Position numbers and translations under genes: made by a program. Of a stretch of DNA of 64,000 nucleotides, positions 10,359 to 21,079 are shown piece after piece. The stretch comes from Ixodes scapularis (taxonomy: Eukaryota; Arthropoda; Arachnida; Ixodida; Ixodidae), in contig NW_024609835.1 of the NCBI RefSeq assembly GCF_016920785.2, positions 172,046,995-172,110,994 of the forward strand. The letters run 5' to 3'. Every line of letters begins with the position of its first letter. Position 1 is the first letter of the stretch. The notes below the pieces were generated by a model that saw only the letters and a program-made list of their open reading frames with translations, was not told the origin of the DNA and did no database searches.

Positions 10359-10373
10359 TAAGGGGGGAAAAGA
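10359..10373 (+). promoter_or_regulatory. Polypurine tract of element A
   Basis: TAAGGGGGGAAAAGA lies directly before the TG that opens the 3' LTR, the position expected for the plus-strand primer. Confidence 0.75.
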
Positions 10374-10421
10374 TGTAGTGTGCCATCAACAAGCCAGATG
10401 GCGCAAGAAGTCATGGTTTAT

Positions 10422-10680
10422 TAGGGTGCCTACATGTCTGTCTGTCTCAGGGTGAAGACATCCATTGTTGCCCTGGATGTGCCAGCGCGTGAAGCTCTCG
10501 AGCGCTCGGTGTGTGACTTGGGCGGTAAAATGGCGTCTATGCGTTAGCCAAAGCTACGCGCTCGAGCTGACTGACACCGGATTGCGTGCACTTCAAAATG
10601 CATAAAAAAACGACTGGGCGGAAAAATGGCTGAGATGTCACCACTCAAGCAAAAGCGCGCGTGTGTATGAAGGCACTCTA
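10422..10680 (+). mobile_element. hAT-type MITE, tandem copy 1
   Basis: 259 bp, ends TAGGGTGCC and GGCACTCTA. Flanked by TGGTTTAT at 10414-10421 and 10681-10688, an 8-bp duplication as in hAT elements. Confidence 0.85.
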
Positions 10681-10688
10681 TGGTTTAT

Positions 10689-10947
10689 TAGAGTGCCTTC
10701 ATACACACGCGCGCTTTTGCTTGAGTGGTGACATCTCAGCCATTTTCCCGCCCAATCGTTTTTTTAGGCATTTTGAAGTGCGCGCAATCCGGTGTCACGC
10801 AGCTCGAGCGCGTAGCTTTGGCTAATGCATACACGCCATTTTACCGCCCAAGTCACGCACCGAGTGCGGGAGAACGTCACGCGCTGGCACATTCAGGGCA
10901 ACAATGGATGTCTTCACCCTGAGACAGACAGACATGTAGGCACCCTA
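10689..10947 (-). mobile_element. hAT-type MITE, tandem copy 2 (inverted)
   Basis: A reverse-complement copy of 10422-10680, 259 bp. Flanked by the same 8-mer TGGTTTAT at 10681-10688 and 10948-10955. Confidence 0.85.
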
Positions 10948-10955
10948 TGGTTTAT

Positions 10956-11215
10956 TAGGGTGCCTACATATCTGTCTGTCTCAGGGTGAAGACATCCATT
11001 GTTGCCCTAAATGTGCCAGCGCATGATGCTCTCGCGCACTCGGTGCGTGACTTGGGCGGTGAAATGGCGTCTATGCATTAGCCAAAGCTACGCGCTCGAG
11101 CTGAGTGACACCGGATTGCTCGCACTTCGAAATGCATACAAAAAACGATTGGGCCGAAAAATGGCTGAGATGTCACCACTCAAGCAAAAGCGCGCGTGTG
11201 TATGAAGGCACTCTA
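10956..11215 (+). mobile_element. hAT-type MITE, tandem copy 3
   Basis: About 260 bp, same orientation as copy 1, flanked by TGGTTTAT at 10948-10955 and 11216-11223. Its terminal 120 bases have a poorly conserved counterpart at the very start of the window in the 5' LTR. Confidence 0.85.
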
Positions 11216-11511
11216 TGGTTTATGTCGTTACTACGAGATCGTGCACGTGCTTGACAGCGGCACGCGCTGTCTCGGGATCGATGTGTACATATTGAAAATA
11301 GAACAGTCTTCACAAAAACTCCGAGCTGGTGTGACGTCTCTTTCTTTCGTCGGGGTTCCCGCCTTGGGCCCCGCACCTCGGTACCCCGCTGCCCACACGC
11401 CGGCAATGTAAGCCTTTTCAGCATCTCTACAGGCCTTTCGGGGCGCAATCTTTATCCTAGCTTTTCCTGTCTCTTTCCACCCATTAGTAATGGCCCCACG
11501 CGACCATTACA

Positions 11512-11830
11512 ACACGCACACCTACTGGCAATGCCACCATGCACAACCATTCATCCGCTCTACACTTTCCAAGCTCCCTCCCGGGCTTCGGCCCACGACA
11601 TGGAAAGAGTGGCTCTCTCCCACAACTCATCAACACTTGCCCGCCATCTTCGACGCCCTTCTTCACCACATCACAACGATCGAAGAGAAGCTGAGGGCAT
11701 CAAAAGACGCCACCAATCCCTCATGATCCACCTATCCTCACCCTTCTGAATTGCGTCCTTCTGGACACCACTTCGACACCCTGAACTGAGGGTCAATAAA
11801 GATGTTTTCTCTTTCTCTTTCTCCGCTGCC
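11512..11830 (+). mobile_element. 3' fragment of a non-LTR retrotransposon
   Basis: A frame ending at 11726 (YWQCHHAQPF... to ATNPS) has the look of the C-terminus of an I/Jockey-type LINE. It is followed by a short 3' UTR with CAATAAAG and a TTTCTC-repeat tail (about 11795-11824). It directly abuts the end of the 3' LTR, so element A probably inserted into it. The family assignment is weak because the segment is short. Confidence 0.4.
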
Positions 11831-12300
11831 ACTGAGCTCATCAGAAGTGCAGCGGTCCCACACCACTGCCCTGACTTGACGAGTGTCTTGCTTTCTTGGG
11901 AGAGGGTGAGGTGTTCATCACCTGCCTTGTGAAGTAGGCGAGGGCCGGGTCCAAAATCTCCGTGGTGGGGAACCTCAACTCAGGTCAGAAGAGGAAGGCA
12001 TTGGCAAGACAAACATAGCAAGCCACAATCTCAACACCTACACGTGCTTCGCTTTCCTCTCCTGATCCGCCAGACCAAAAGAGAAGGAAAACAACCCTCC
12101 ACTTACTACCTAAAATCTCCCTCACTCGACACTCAAGCTCAGGTTGTCACCAAGCCCCTTAAAGTAAAACATGCCTTAAACGAGCCAAACACAAACAAAT
12201 GTTACGGTAGCGTGCTTTGAAATAAAAACACAATCACAAAATCAAAATTATAATTTCGAAACATTAGAACAAAAAAAATATCTTTGCAAATATATACCAC
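11831..12300. other. Unassigned stretch, possible LTR of element B copy 1
   Basis: No gene. Its position beyond the RNase H end of a minus-strand element suggests a degenerate 3' UTR/LTR, but no match to the LTR at 45846-46326 was recognised. Confidence 0.3.
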
Positions 12301-12324
12301 CCGATCGTGGAGCTCGTTCGCATC

Positions 12325-12895
12325 TTAGAAGCTCCGGCTTAGGCCATCAGCGTTCCCATTTAGCTCCCCCTTTTTGTACTTCACATCAAACGCTTGCTTC
12401 TGCAGAGCGATATTCCAGCCGAGGAGGCGGCTTTTTTTGTGGGACATATTTTCTAACCAAGAAAAAGGGCAGTGGTTCGTTTCCACGATAACTTTAGTCC
12501 CAGCCAGGCAACAAGACAACTTCTGTACGGTCCAGACCAGGCAGGCGTACTCCTTCTCTGAGGTGCTGTAAGCCTCCTCGCAAACAGTCAACTTTCGGCT
12601 AATATAGAGAATGGGTCGCTCGTTCCCCTGCTGGTCTACCTGTGACAAAACTACCCAGATTCGTTTCTCAGTCGCGCCACACTGGGCGACGAACTTCTGG
12701 TCATAATCAGGCGCCTTTAGCACCGGCGTTTAAGCTAACGCCCTTTTCAAGTCTTGAAAGGCGCTTTCTTTTGCGTCGTTCCAGATCAGGCTTTGCGGCT
12801 CGTTCTTACAAAAAGTGTCCGTCAAAGGACTGGCCATGTCTGAAAAGTTATAGATATAGTGCTGGTAACTACCAGCTAGACCCAGAAATGCCCGA
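12325..12895 (-). pseudogene. pol: Ty3/Gypsy element B copy 1: RT connection and RNase H
   Basis: On the minus strand, RAFLGLAGS (about 12880) marks the RT thumb/connection. The RNase H frame at 12723-12325 follows, with LKAPDYDQKFVAQC, the ILYISRKLT and SEKEYACLVW motifs and an ADGLSRSF end. A TAA lies just before LKAPDYDQ, and the first catalytic Asp position reads GATEK rather than D-A-S. The same segment in copy 2 (49500-49919) is clearly related. The RT palm is absent here: a Penelope-like fragment (12896-13850) sits in its place. Confidence 0.75.
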
Positions 12896-13590
12896 CAAAA
12901 TCCAAAGAAGAATCAAACAACGAAAAAGAAGCCCCCAAAGCCTTTCGCAGTGGTCCCGGATGTTCACGGCATTACTCGTCGATTAAAAAAAATGGCCGAC
13001 CGACAAGGCATCCACGTTGTGTGCTCCGCCCCCAACAAGGCGTACGCCATGTGCCGTAGGGTGAACCGGAAAACCGCCCAGAACGGGACAACGACCTGCA
13101 GCACTGCGCATCGAACACCCTACGCCCCATGCGAAAAAGGAGTTGTTTACAAGATCACTATGTCATGTGGCAAAAGCTACATAGGACAAACAAGGAGGTG
13201 CATCAACGACCACACTAGTTCTCTGGTGTGGCTCTAGACCACACCAGAGAACAGGCAGCCTCTGTGACCGCACTAACGTCGGCGGGCCACCTTTCGGCAC
13301 ATTGTCGGGCCTGCAAATGTGCTCCTGATTTCACAAGCGTCACCGTCTTAGCAAAACACCGAAAGCAGCTTGGAAGGGAGCTCCTTGAGGCGTTGGCCAT
13401 TGAGGAGGGGGAGGGAGGATGCGTGAGTGTTGCCTCCGTAGCGCTCTTGCCCAAAGAAAAAATGTATCTGAGGAGAGCGGCACCTCGGATGAACCAAGTT
13501 GGAACCTTGCGACTCCAAGATCCGACCGAGTAAAACGAGGGTGACACCACCGGAAGTATAAAATACAAAAAGAAGGAAATTTTTCAAGAT
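12896..13590 (+). pseudogene. Penelope-like element fragment: RT thumb and GIY-YIG endonuclease
   Basis: The plus strand encodes the C-terminal part of a Penelope-like element. KKPPKAFAVVPDVHGITRRL and SAPNKAYAMCRRVN resemble the RT thumb. GVVYKITMSCGKSYIGQTRR is a GIY-YIG nuclease core (about 13140-13200), and a C-terminal part CVSVASVALLPKEKMYL ends at 13533. The frame is broken at about 13213 and again at a perfect 13-bp inverted repeat (13219-13231 and 13239-13251). In the family this enzyme nicks target DNA for priming. It is 5'-truncated and inserted opposite to the Ty3/Gypsy element that surrounds it. Confidence 0.75.
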
Positions 13591-13800
13591 ACAAAAGTCG
13601 AAGAAGAGGAAAACTCCACGGATCGTGCGGAGAAAAAGGAAGTTTCCTTTTAAGCTCTGACTGAAGACGAAGCTACCCTTTTAGGATGGGAAAAGTCGAA
13701 GAAGAGGAGAACTCCACGGTTCGTGAGGAGAAAAAGGAAGTTTATGTCTAAGCTCTGACTGAAGAAGAAGCTAGCCTTTTAGAATTAGGTTGAGGAAAAG
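13591..13800 (+). repeat. Tandem repeat of about 98 bp in the Penelope 3' region
   Basis: Two units plus a partial third share AAAAGTCGAAGAAGAGGA and AAGCTCTGACTGAAGA. They lie just after the endonuclease frame, so they belong to its 3' UTR. Confidence 0.65.
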
Positions 13801-13870
13801 GAAGTTTATTAAAAGAGGGTTGATAGTACAGCAGTGTGTTTCCTTCTCTCCTCGTCGCTTTTCCTAACGT

Positions 13871-14518
13871 TCAGCTGGTAATCAGTAAGCATGGATAACC
13901 AACCGGCTCAGCTACAGGCCCGTCACCACTCACTACCTCCACTTTTCCTTGGACATTTGGAATTAAGTAAGTCTGATCTCGGGTTATAGCGTTAAGTCTC
14001 CAGTAATCAATTCTAAGTCGGGGATATTTACCCGGCACCTCCACGAGAATGAGGGACGAAGTGTAATCGCTTTCGTCTCTCTCGATGACCCCGATATCGA
14101 CCGTTCGCTCAATTTCGAGTTTTATAATCTCCATCTGTCGCGGAGAGACACGGTACGGCCTTGCGTAAATCGGGTGATTGCATGTGAGCTCGATGTCGTG
14201 CGCGGTTACTGTAGTCCTCCCTGGCCTATCGGGGAAAACGTGCAGGAACTCCCGAATCACTCCCTGCAACTCTGAAACCTGCCAAGATTCCAGGTCATCG
14301 GTTCCTTTAGTTTTCTGTAGCAGCTGCACGGCCGTTAGATTGGAGTCAGTACATAAAGAGGAAATTTCTGGAGGAATCTCCTCGGGTTCTTTTAGTGTTA
14401 GACTCACAACAACTTCCCGTTCCCTGTACGGTTTCATGAAGTTGCAGTGATACACGACGACCGCCGTGTCCTCCCACAGAACGTCGAGTTTGTCTTTTTG
14501 TGAAGTTATCGATAACAT
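13871..14518 (-). pseudogene. pol: Element B copy 1: integrase tail and RT N-terminal region
   Basis: The minus-strand frame opens with an integrase C-terminal-like stretch (DKLDVLWEDTAVVVY). It continues through a linker into the RT start: FPDRPGRTTVTAHDIEL, RPYRVSPRQMEIIKLEIE, then LRIDYWRLNAITRDQTYLIP (motif 1 region). This links integrase to RT in one frame with integrase first, the reverse of the usual Ty3/Gypsy order. After about 13960 RT similarity is lost, and motifs A-C with the YxDD box are missing. Confidence 0.75.
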
Positions 14519-14603
14519 AACTTGGTCGCTCCCCTGAAATGATCCCGGCTTGGCGCCCTTATCGTAAAATGTTTTTTAGTTCTCCTGGACATTCTTCATA
14601 GCT

Positions 14604-15415
14604 TTACCGACAACAACCTTTACTGCACTTAGTCACTGAAAGAGATTTAGAACGTACTGTACGACGGTAGGGTCTTCGTTCTGGTATTCTAATGGCTCGG
14701 GTATGAGCCGCAGAGGCGACCTCAGCGTTGATTCGTACACGAGCTCCGCAGGACTGAAGCCCGTGGACTCGTGAGGGGCCGAACGGAGCGCGAACATTGT
14801 GGCCGGAATACATGCTTCTTAGTCTCTTTCGTACTCAAAACACAAAGCTCTGAACACTCTTTTCAGCACCCCGTGCATCCTTTTTACATTGTTAGATTGT
14901 GAATGGCAGAAGGAGCTATAAATCAATTTGATTTCGCACTTTTCTAGAGACGTCTTAGTTAAGGCGCTTCGGAAGGCACTTCCATTATCGCATTGAATCA
15001 CGAGAGAAAATCTGACGCGAGAAAAAAATGGAAAGGAGCGCGTCTACTGCACTCGTGGAGTTCACCTCCTTGAGAGGGAAGGCCTCGGGGAACTTCGGAG
15101 CAGTGCACACTGCTGTCAAGATGTAGCGGTATCCCGACATCCCGAGTGTGTGCCGGGAAGGGGGCCTAGCCCCCGAAACGGCTCTGTGAAGATGGGAACC
15201 AAACGCATCGAAGCCTTGTGCTTGCCGGATGGCTTTCCTACGCGCTGGCAGACATCATTCGATCGCGCGAACTCTTCAACATCCTTCCAGCATCCGGGCC
15301 AGTAGTATTCTTGCATCATCCTTGCCTTCGTCTTCCGGATTCCCAAATGCCCCAACCAGCAGTTCCCGTAAGCCAGCCGGAGAAGGTCCTCTCTAAATCT
15401 AAGTGGAATAATCAA
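14604..15415 (-). pseudogene. pol: Element B copy 1: integrase
   Basis: In minus-strand order: the zinc region GHLGIRKTKARMMQEYYWPG and DVCQRVGK (15415-15200), where one Cys position reads Asn; then a core fragment with QCDNGSAFRSALTKTSLEKC (15001-14900); then HSQSNNVKRMHGVLKRV (about 14890-14850), where the expected catalytic Glu is replaced; then TGFSPAELVYESTLRSPL (about 14770-14700). Several frameshifts separate the pieces. It lies upstream of RT in transcriptional order. Confidence 0.75.
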
Positions 15416-15889
15416 CTAATCAAAGTCCGGGCCCGCTTTGTCTCAGTACTTTCGGCATAGCAGCCCTCACTTTCTGAGGAACGAAATATTCTGGCGTGCC
15501 TCCCCGTCCTTGTAACCGTCCGGTAATGCCTTGAGAGTGGCATCACTCGTTTGCTCTGCGCTCAGTGTCGGTCAAGCAAGAGCATGAAGCGTGTCCAGAC
15601 TTGGGGATAACGGCGAAAGAAAACCCTGTCTTTTCTCGTGGTCCCCTAGAATTTGCTACTGGCCAAATGGGGCATTCCTCGTGGCATCCTCCGACCGAAA
15701 GTCCTCTTGATTTGCCGCGTCGGTACGGTTCTTCGTTGACCAGCTCCTCGCGCACTGCAGACCGACCCTCCTCCTCGTTAGGTTCGTATCTTAACCTTGA
15801 TGAGAGCTTTCTCGCTTAGGATCACCTTTGTGCCATTACTGTCTTCTTCGCGACAGTCTTCCCTTGATCGCGAAGCAGCAGCTCCGACT

Positions 15890-16332
15890 TGTTTGAGAAC
15901 AAGTACGGGTAGTGTTGAGGTTAGTCCTTCGAGACTTTCGCCTCAGTGATAAGTTCGCCGAAAGGCCCTTCGATACAGAATTTTGCAATCGGAAGGCAGA
16001 CGCTATGTTCCTCTACGACTTGCCTTGTCCAGGCGCACTCGCCGGTGTAGTCACCCGACGCGACGTAACCAAGAATACACTACATTCATTGTCGCTGCCG
16101 AGTCGCGAAGCATCATACAGGCTTTGCCATTCACGACAATTTCTTTTGTGTACAGAGCCAGGAGGACACTGTTGTCGGCCTTCTCTGCAACATACGAGAA
16201 AACAACCTTCTCGTGCAGTTGGTCACGATGTGCCTTTGTTTCTGACACTAGAAACATCAAATTTGCTTCCTTTCTTCTAGTGACTGCTCCGCCCTCCTTC
16301 TGCGACTCTTCATCATCCGGGACATTTTTCAT
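15890..16332 (-). pseudogene. Element B copy 1: protease region
   Basis: The minus frame at 16332-16051 has EIVVNGKACMMLRDSAATMN, a D-S-A variant of the aspartic protease motif. Downstream pieces resemble the GECAW..CLPIA..GPFG stretch of copy 2. Frameshifted after 16051. Confidence 0.65.
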
Positions 16333-16689
16333 GTTTCACCTCCTAAGAAATTCTTTTCCCGAGTCCGCTTTTACCGATGGAAACTCCTTGTGGTCATTTA
16401 GCACGTTTATCCCGATTTGTCTTTGTCGGGACTTCTGCGCATGGAATACTCCTCCACGAGATCTGCAACCTTCCGGAGGCTCAATGCTGGGTCCCTATCT
16501 TGGACCCAGACTCTGACGTTCTCCAGAATACCTTGTAAAACTAAACTGCTTCACGGGAAGGTACTCGACCACTTTACCATGATCCATGACCACCTTACCA
16601 TGAGCTCTTTAACCAATCTACCAAATTAGCCTTCACGGTGTACGCAAAATCGGGAAAGGACTCCGTTCCCGTCTCAGTCGCCATGCGGA

Positions 16690-17294
16690 ACCGCTGGCGG
16701 AACGCCTCTATCGAAATACTGTACTTTTAAGAAGTGCGGTCTTTGAACTTTTGTAGCTCTGGGCCTCCTCTCCACTTAACCGTGCAACCACGTGAGCCGC
16801 CTCACAGGGCAACAGCTTCAACAAATACTGAGGCCAATCTTCGCGTGCGAAATCTGCTCGCTCGCAGCTTCTCTCGAAGTTGACCAGGAAAACACCAACG
16901 TCGTCTCCTAGATTGTACGGCTGCATTAAGTCCTTGATCTTGACTCTCTCCGCTAGCCGCACATTCGATCGAGGACGATTTGCACGCTACGTCCCATTTT
17001 TCGCCTGCCCTACCTCCAATCTTTTAAGCTCAATTCATGAGCCCGGTTCTCGCGTTCGGGTTCCTCCTTCGCTCTTTTCTTTCGCTCCTGCCTTTCAGCC
17101 TGCGCTCTTTTGTCCCGCTCCCGAATCGATTCCCAAGCATCTTGAAGCTCTACATCAGACACTTCCTTCTTGCAGGGGCGCTCCATGATCAGCTTCCTCC
17201 GCATTGCCTGCCCCACGCGTATGCCAAGCTGCTCGCATACCGCCACCAACTCTGGAATGCGTAACTTACTGACATCCGTGCTCTCGGGTGTCAC
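16690..17294 (-). pseudogene. gag: Element B copy 1: gag
   Basis: Two minus-strand frames, 17294-17010 and 16962-16708, correspond to the first half of the copy 2 Gag. The first has a charged, coiled-coil-like segment (RDKRAQAERQERKKRAKEE). The second has DLMQPYNLGDDVGVFLVNFE and LLKLLPCEAAHVVARLS. The zinc knuckle seen in copy 2 was not located. The start ATG at 17294 aligns with the start of the copy 2 frame. Confidence 0.75.
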
Positions 17295-17299
17295 AACCT

Positions 17300-18660
17300 C
17301 CCATCCCTATCTAACTCAGCTAACCCAGTACCCCAACCCAACTGTGATGTCCGTGAAGCCGGGTCTGCCGCTGCGATGACACTAATGAAGTACCGTAGAA
17401 TAACTTCAGTGTTTCCGATAGTTCTACAAAAATGTTGCAGAAACCACTATTGTTCGTTGTCTATGGATTACGATAGCATTCGTCTAGGACAGCCTCAAGG
17501 ACGACGTTTAAGACGACCTCTTGGGCAATCTTAAGGACGACTTAAAGGACGATCGGCAGAGGCAGCAGTACAAATAAAAGAGTCGCTTGCTGCGTAATAT
17601 ATCACACCATGGAGCACATATCTCTGCCTCGAACGGCCCCAAGTGTAGATGCTTTACGCTTACTAGATTACTTTATGAACTGCTTCCGAGCACAGTACTA
17701 AGGTGGCACTTAGCGCCATTGGGCCTTGCGCAGTTCATTCAAAGGATGTATTAATGGTGTTCGCATGGTCACTGAGTTCTGTACCTTAAGGGGTTTTCAC
17801 CCTCAATTTATTTGTAGCCTTTTCCTCATAGATAGCGCAGAAGTTTTCCGGAACAAAAGAGTTCCATGCTCGCAGCTGTGCATACAGGTCGGGCGCTTAA
17901 GGTGGGCTCGGGCCACGGGCTGTTCGCCACCAATCTCGAGCTAGATCTCCTTCGGCCTGCGTGGGCCGCTGCCGGAAGCATCCAATAGGTGGCGCGAGAA
18001 ACGAGCCAGATAAGACGTATATCGTGGTGACTAAGATAACGTGGAACAAGCTCTGATTTCCCACTTGATTTGAAGTTCCAACCACGCGCAACATTATCGA
18101 AAGTACCGGATGCGGCGGTTTGGCCGTAAGGATCAGCGCATTTCATACGCCTCACAAAATTCGAATTTCAAACGTACGTAAAATTAAAAAACTCAGGTGA
18201 ACGTCGTTTTGCAAAAAATGTACATATTTCTTTTATAGCTGAAATCAAAGCTAGTTAAATAATAAAGAAGAACTAAAACAGCCGTTTTGCATTTCCTCTG
18301 TCCTACATCGGCCTGCTCTTTGTTTGCATACTTGTTTGCAAACACGCTCAGGAGGTGTGGAGAACGAAAAAAGACACAGAATGCCATAGGAGAGGCTGGA
18401 GATAAGCAGGATAACCACGATAAATATCTATTTTTATAAAACACATAAATTTTGATGTAGTTTCAGTTTACATTGAGAAACTAACTTTTTTGTATGATAA
18501 AAAAAATTCAAAAGCAGGCGAATGTTTGTGTTATTTTGCCGTCTGCTATCCGTTCACGTGCCTCTGCTGGGCGCTGAAGGCGCGTAGAGAGAACCTAACA
18601 ATGATTTACAAGTAAAAAATGCCCCCCGCCCTCGGCCAAAAGATAATTACATGTTTGTTT
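17300..18660. other. No gene recognised
   Basis: A mixed-composition spacer, partly AT-rich after 18180. It may include the 5' leader and LTR of element B copy 1, but no terminal repeat could be matched. Confidence 0.4.
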
Positions 18661-18668
18661 TATTTATT

Positions 18669-18939
18669 GCAAAAATAAACTATGCATTGCCGAAAGGTGA
18701 TTCCCCACCCAAAGGTAGAGCTTACGGTCCAAGTCAGATGCCAATGTCTCAAGACTAGCCTTATCTTATCAAAAGTTATAAGTGATTTTTTTAAATTTCC
18801 ATTGGGAAATAGGCGGCATTCCGGGTTCTCAAATATATTGAGCTCTATGGCGCCAGTTACCGAAGACGGGCGAAAATGGGCCTCTAGCGCAACATCTGGC
18901 CGAAGAACGAACGTTTGGCGATGCATAGTTTATTTTTGC
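18669..18939. mobile_element. Foldback MITE with 23-bp terminal inverted repeats
   Basis: GCAAAAATAAACTATGCATT at 18669 and its inverse ending at 18939 differ at one position in 23. The inside is non-coding. A clear target duplication was not found. Confidence 0.6.
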
Positions 18940-18957
18940 GGTTAAAAAAACATCCCT

Positions 18958-19003
18958 GTATATATATATATATATTTGGGGGGAGGGGGGGGGGGGGGGG
19001 AGG
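18958..19003. repeat. TA microsatellite followed by a poly-G run
   Basis: Alternating TA (18958-18975), then a G run broken by single A residues. Simple sequence. Confidence 0.85.
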
Positions 19004-19050
19004 GGCGGGACACGCTTTAATTCTTGAGGTACGAGAACGGTGTTTTTTCG

Positions 19051-19525
19051 GCCCTAATAAATAAACAATGCATCGCAGAAAGATCAAACACCGTGAGGAC
19101 GTGATAGCGGTTGGGAAGGAACCTGGATCAAACGATAATCGAGAAAGACGAAAACTTTCTCTAACCCGACGTCCAATTAAGCCTAACATCGCCAAAACAA
19201 GAAATAACACTGTGGCCTTTGTAGCACATATTTCATTTTAAAAAAAGACGAAAAATATTGTCAGCGAGAAAGAAAAGAATGTTATCTTTTTTGCTAACCA
19301 GTGTTTTTCACTCATAAAAATTCCACATGCGTTCGCAATGTCAGCTCTTGCTTTGTCGACATAGGCTTAGGACGATTCGAAAACAAAATTCGTGTTTCTT
19401 AATCCGTATTTGTTAATCCGGGCAAGTTACGTTTTGGAGCTCTCGCGTCTATCTATCCCACACGCTAGCGTTGCATTCTCACGGAGTTTGAGTTTTCTGC
19501 GATGTATAGTTCATTTACTCATGGC
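19051..19525. mobile_element. Foldback MITE, imperfect inverted ends
   Basis: TAAATAAACAATGCATCGCA near 19058 is inverted near 19518 (TGCGATGTATAGTTCATTTA). The outer bases GGCC also pair. The ends resemble those of the element at 18669-18939, so the two may be relatives. Confidence 0.5.
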
Positions 19526-19900
19526 CGGAAATTACCATCCTTTTTTCTCGGAAACTTCCTTATTTTGCTCTCTTGTAGCACTGTTCTAACCTTGGGGGCT
19601 ACACGCCAATAGGTATGTTTTATACATTGTGCATTCACTAGATCCTGACAAAGTTGCGCCAAGATCCCCTTATGGTCGGCATTATGGTTCATAGTGTGAG
19701 CAGTTTTTTTTTATTGGCGTCTCCATTCTTGGTAAGCTGATTTGAAATCGGAGTGACAGGGTCTTTATGAAGACGTTTCTTGTGCACTGACATTTTGTTA
19801 TTCTCACACCTGCTAAACAAGGATGCATATTCGCACCTCCACCACACATAGAGCCGTTGCTCGGCGGCACTAAAATATTTTTTTCTGCCCTAAAGAACTA

Positions 19901-21079
19901 ATAGCAGAAGCTCAAAGGACGGCGCACCTCGAGCAGCTCTCTAGCACGAGAACTGGGAGGAAGATTTTACAAGACTTGGGCGTCAATCCCAGCGGCGTCG
20001 CGTCGGGGGACACGGTGCCAATACCGAGCCAAATGATGACCAGACTCCAGGTGTACCCGATACCGCGAAACATGAACCCCATACACGACACGGGGAGTCG
20101 CGCGGCGCGGGCGAGAGCCATTGTGGACAGCTACGCGCAGGACGAGAGAGCCGTGTACGTAGATGCGGCGGAATACCAGGACCGAGGAGAGGCCTACACG
20201 GCGGTGGTGGTGAACGCATCGAAAGGAGCGACCAGAGCTGCAGCCAGCACCCGAGTTCGCAACTCGCATCAGGCGGAAGAAGTGGCCATAGCTCTAGCTG
20301 TGGCCGACCCAGGCTGCGACACGGTGATCAGTGATTCCAGGACAGCAGTGCTTAGTTTTGCAAAGGGTAGGGTGTGTGGTGCGGCGGCTCGCATTTTGCG
20401 AGCGGCCACAACGACAGGACGTAATCGTGATGGTGCAGTGGTGATCAAGTGGATCCCGGCCCACATGGGCAGTGAAGTGTCGGTGAACGGTAATCCCAAC
20501 CACAACGAGACGGCCAACGTCGCAGCGCGAGGACTCACCAACCGGACGGCGACAAACGGGACAGACTCAAGTGGTGGAGAGTGGTTTAGTATGAAGGACC
20601 GCATGACTACGTATAACGAAATAGTGAAGTGGTATAGGTTAGGAAGGAGAGTAGTACCTCCCCCTCATTCCGAGCTAAAACGTGAGGAGGCTGTGATTTT
20701 TAGACAATTACAGACAGGGTCGCTATTAACACCGGTGCTAGCTAAACACATATATCCAGGACTTTACGCGGACGACACCTGTGGACTTTGCAAGAAGGCG
20801 AGGGCCACCGCGTCGCACCTGTTGTGGGACTGTGAACTCAACCCAAGAGAGGCAAGCGAGAAGACGACGATTCCCCCGCAGTTCGAAGACGCGGCGCGGT
20901 GCTGTGAATTAGAGGTTCAGCTTAGGGCCGTCCGGCTGATCACAACCGCTCTAGATAGGCAACGGGCAAGGGATGATGGGGGAGGTGAGGGAGCTCGCGG
21001 AGGTCCGATGGGCTCCCCCTCTCGGCCCCAGATAGAAAAGGGGCGCGCCCGGGGCCGAGGGCTGGTGGGAGGGGAATAG
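19901..21079 (+). CDS. I-clade-like LINE ORF2 C-terminus with RNase H domain
   Basis: The frame has no stop from the truncation point to 21079 (about 392 codons, missing its start). RNase H motifs appear in order: VYVDAAEY (first Asp), AEEVAIALA (Glu), ISDSRTAVLSF (Asp), then IKWIPAHMG and NETANVAARGL. After it comes a Cys/His zinc-like segment CGLCKKARATASHLLWDC (about 20790-20835), common at I-type LINE ends, then a Gly/Arg-rich tail. RNase H would remove RNA during element DNA synthesis. With no EN or RT this copy cannot move by itself. The unbroken frame suggests a fairly recent insertion. Confidence 0.8.
   Translation: MAEAQRTAHLEQLSSTRTGRKILQDLGVNPSGVASGDTVPIPSQMMTRLQVYPIPRNMNPIHDTGSRAARARAIVDSYAQDERAVYVDAAEYQDRGEAYTAVVVNASKGATRAAASTRVRNSHQAEEVAIALAVADPGCDTVISDSRTAVLSFAKGRVCGAAARILRAATTTGRNRDGAVVIKWIPAHMGSEVSVNGNPNHNETANVAARGLTNRTATNGTDSSGGEWFSMKDRMTTYNEIVKWYRLGRRVVPPPHSELKREEAVIFRQLQTGSLLTPVLAKHIYPGLYADDTCGLCKKARATASHLLWDCELNPREASEKTTIPPQFEDAARCCELEVQLRAVRLITTALDRQRARDDGGGEGARGGPMGSPSRPQIEKGRARGRGLVGGE

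Larger units (their letters stand above)
10374..11511 (+). mobile_element. 3' LTR of Ty3/Gypsy element A
   Basis: It opens TGTAGTG after the polypurine tract and ends CCATTACA, like the 5' LTR end at 681. The length of 1138 bp includes three tandem MITEs (10422-11215), so the basal LTR is only about 350 bp plus one duplication. The part after 11223 matches the 5' LTR. An insertion-site duplication cannot be checked because the left flank lies outside the window. Confidence 0.85.

Noticed and set aside
11831..12300. LTR of element B copy 1
   Set aside because: No similarity to the 481-bp LTR of copy 2 and no partner on the other side near 17300-17800, so it is left unassigned.
13228..13533. 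Independent plus-strand gene
   Set aside because: Its KEKMYL-type ending and position make it the C-terminus of the Penelope endonuclease.
20269..20604. Minus-strand open frames over the I-clade RNase H region
   Set aside because: Shadows of the well-supported plus-strand frame.
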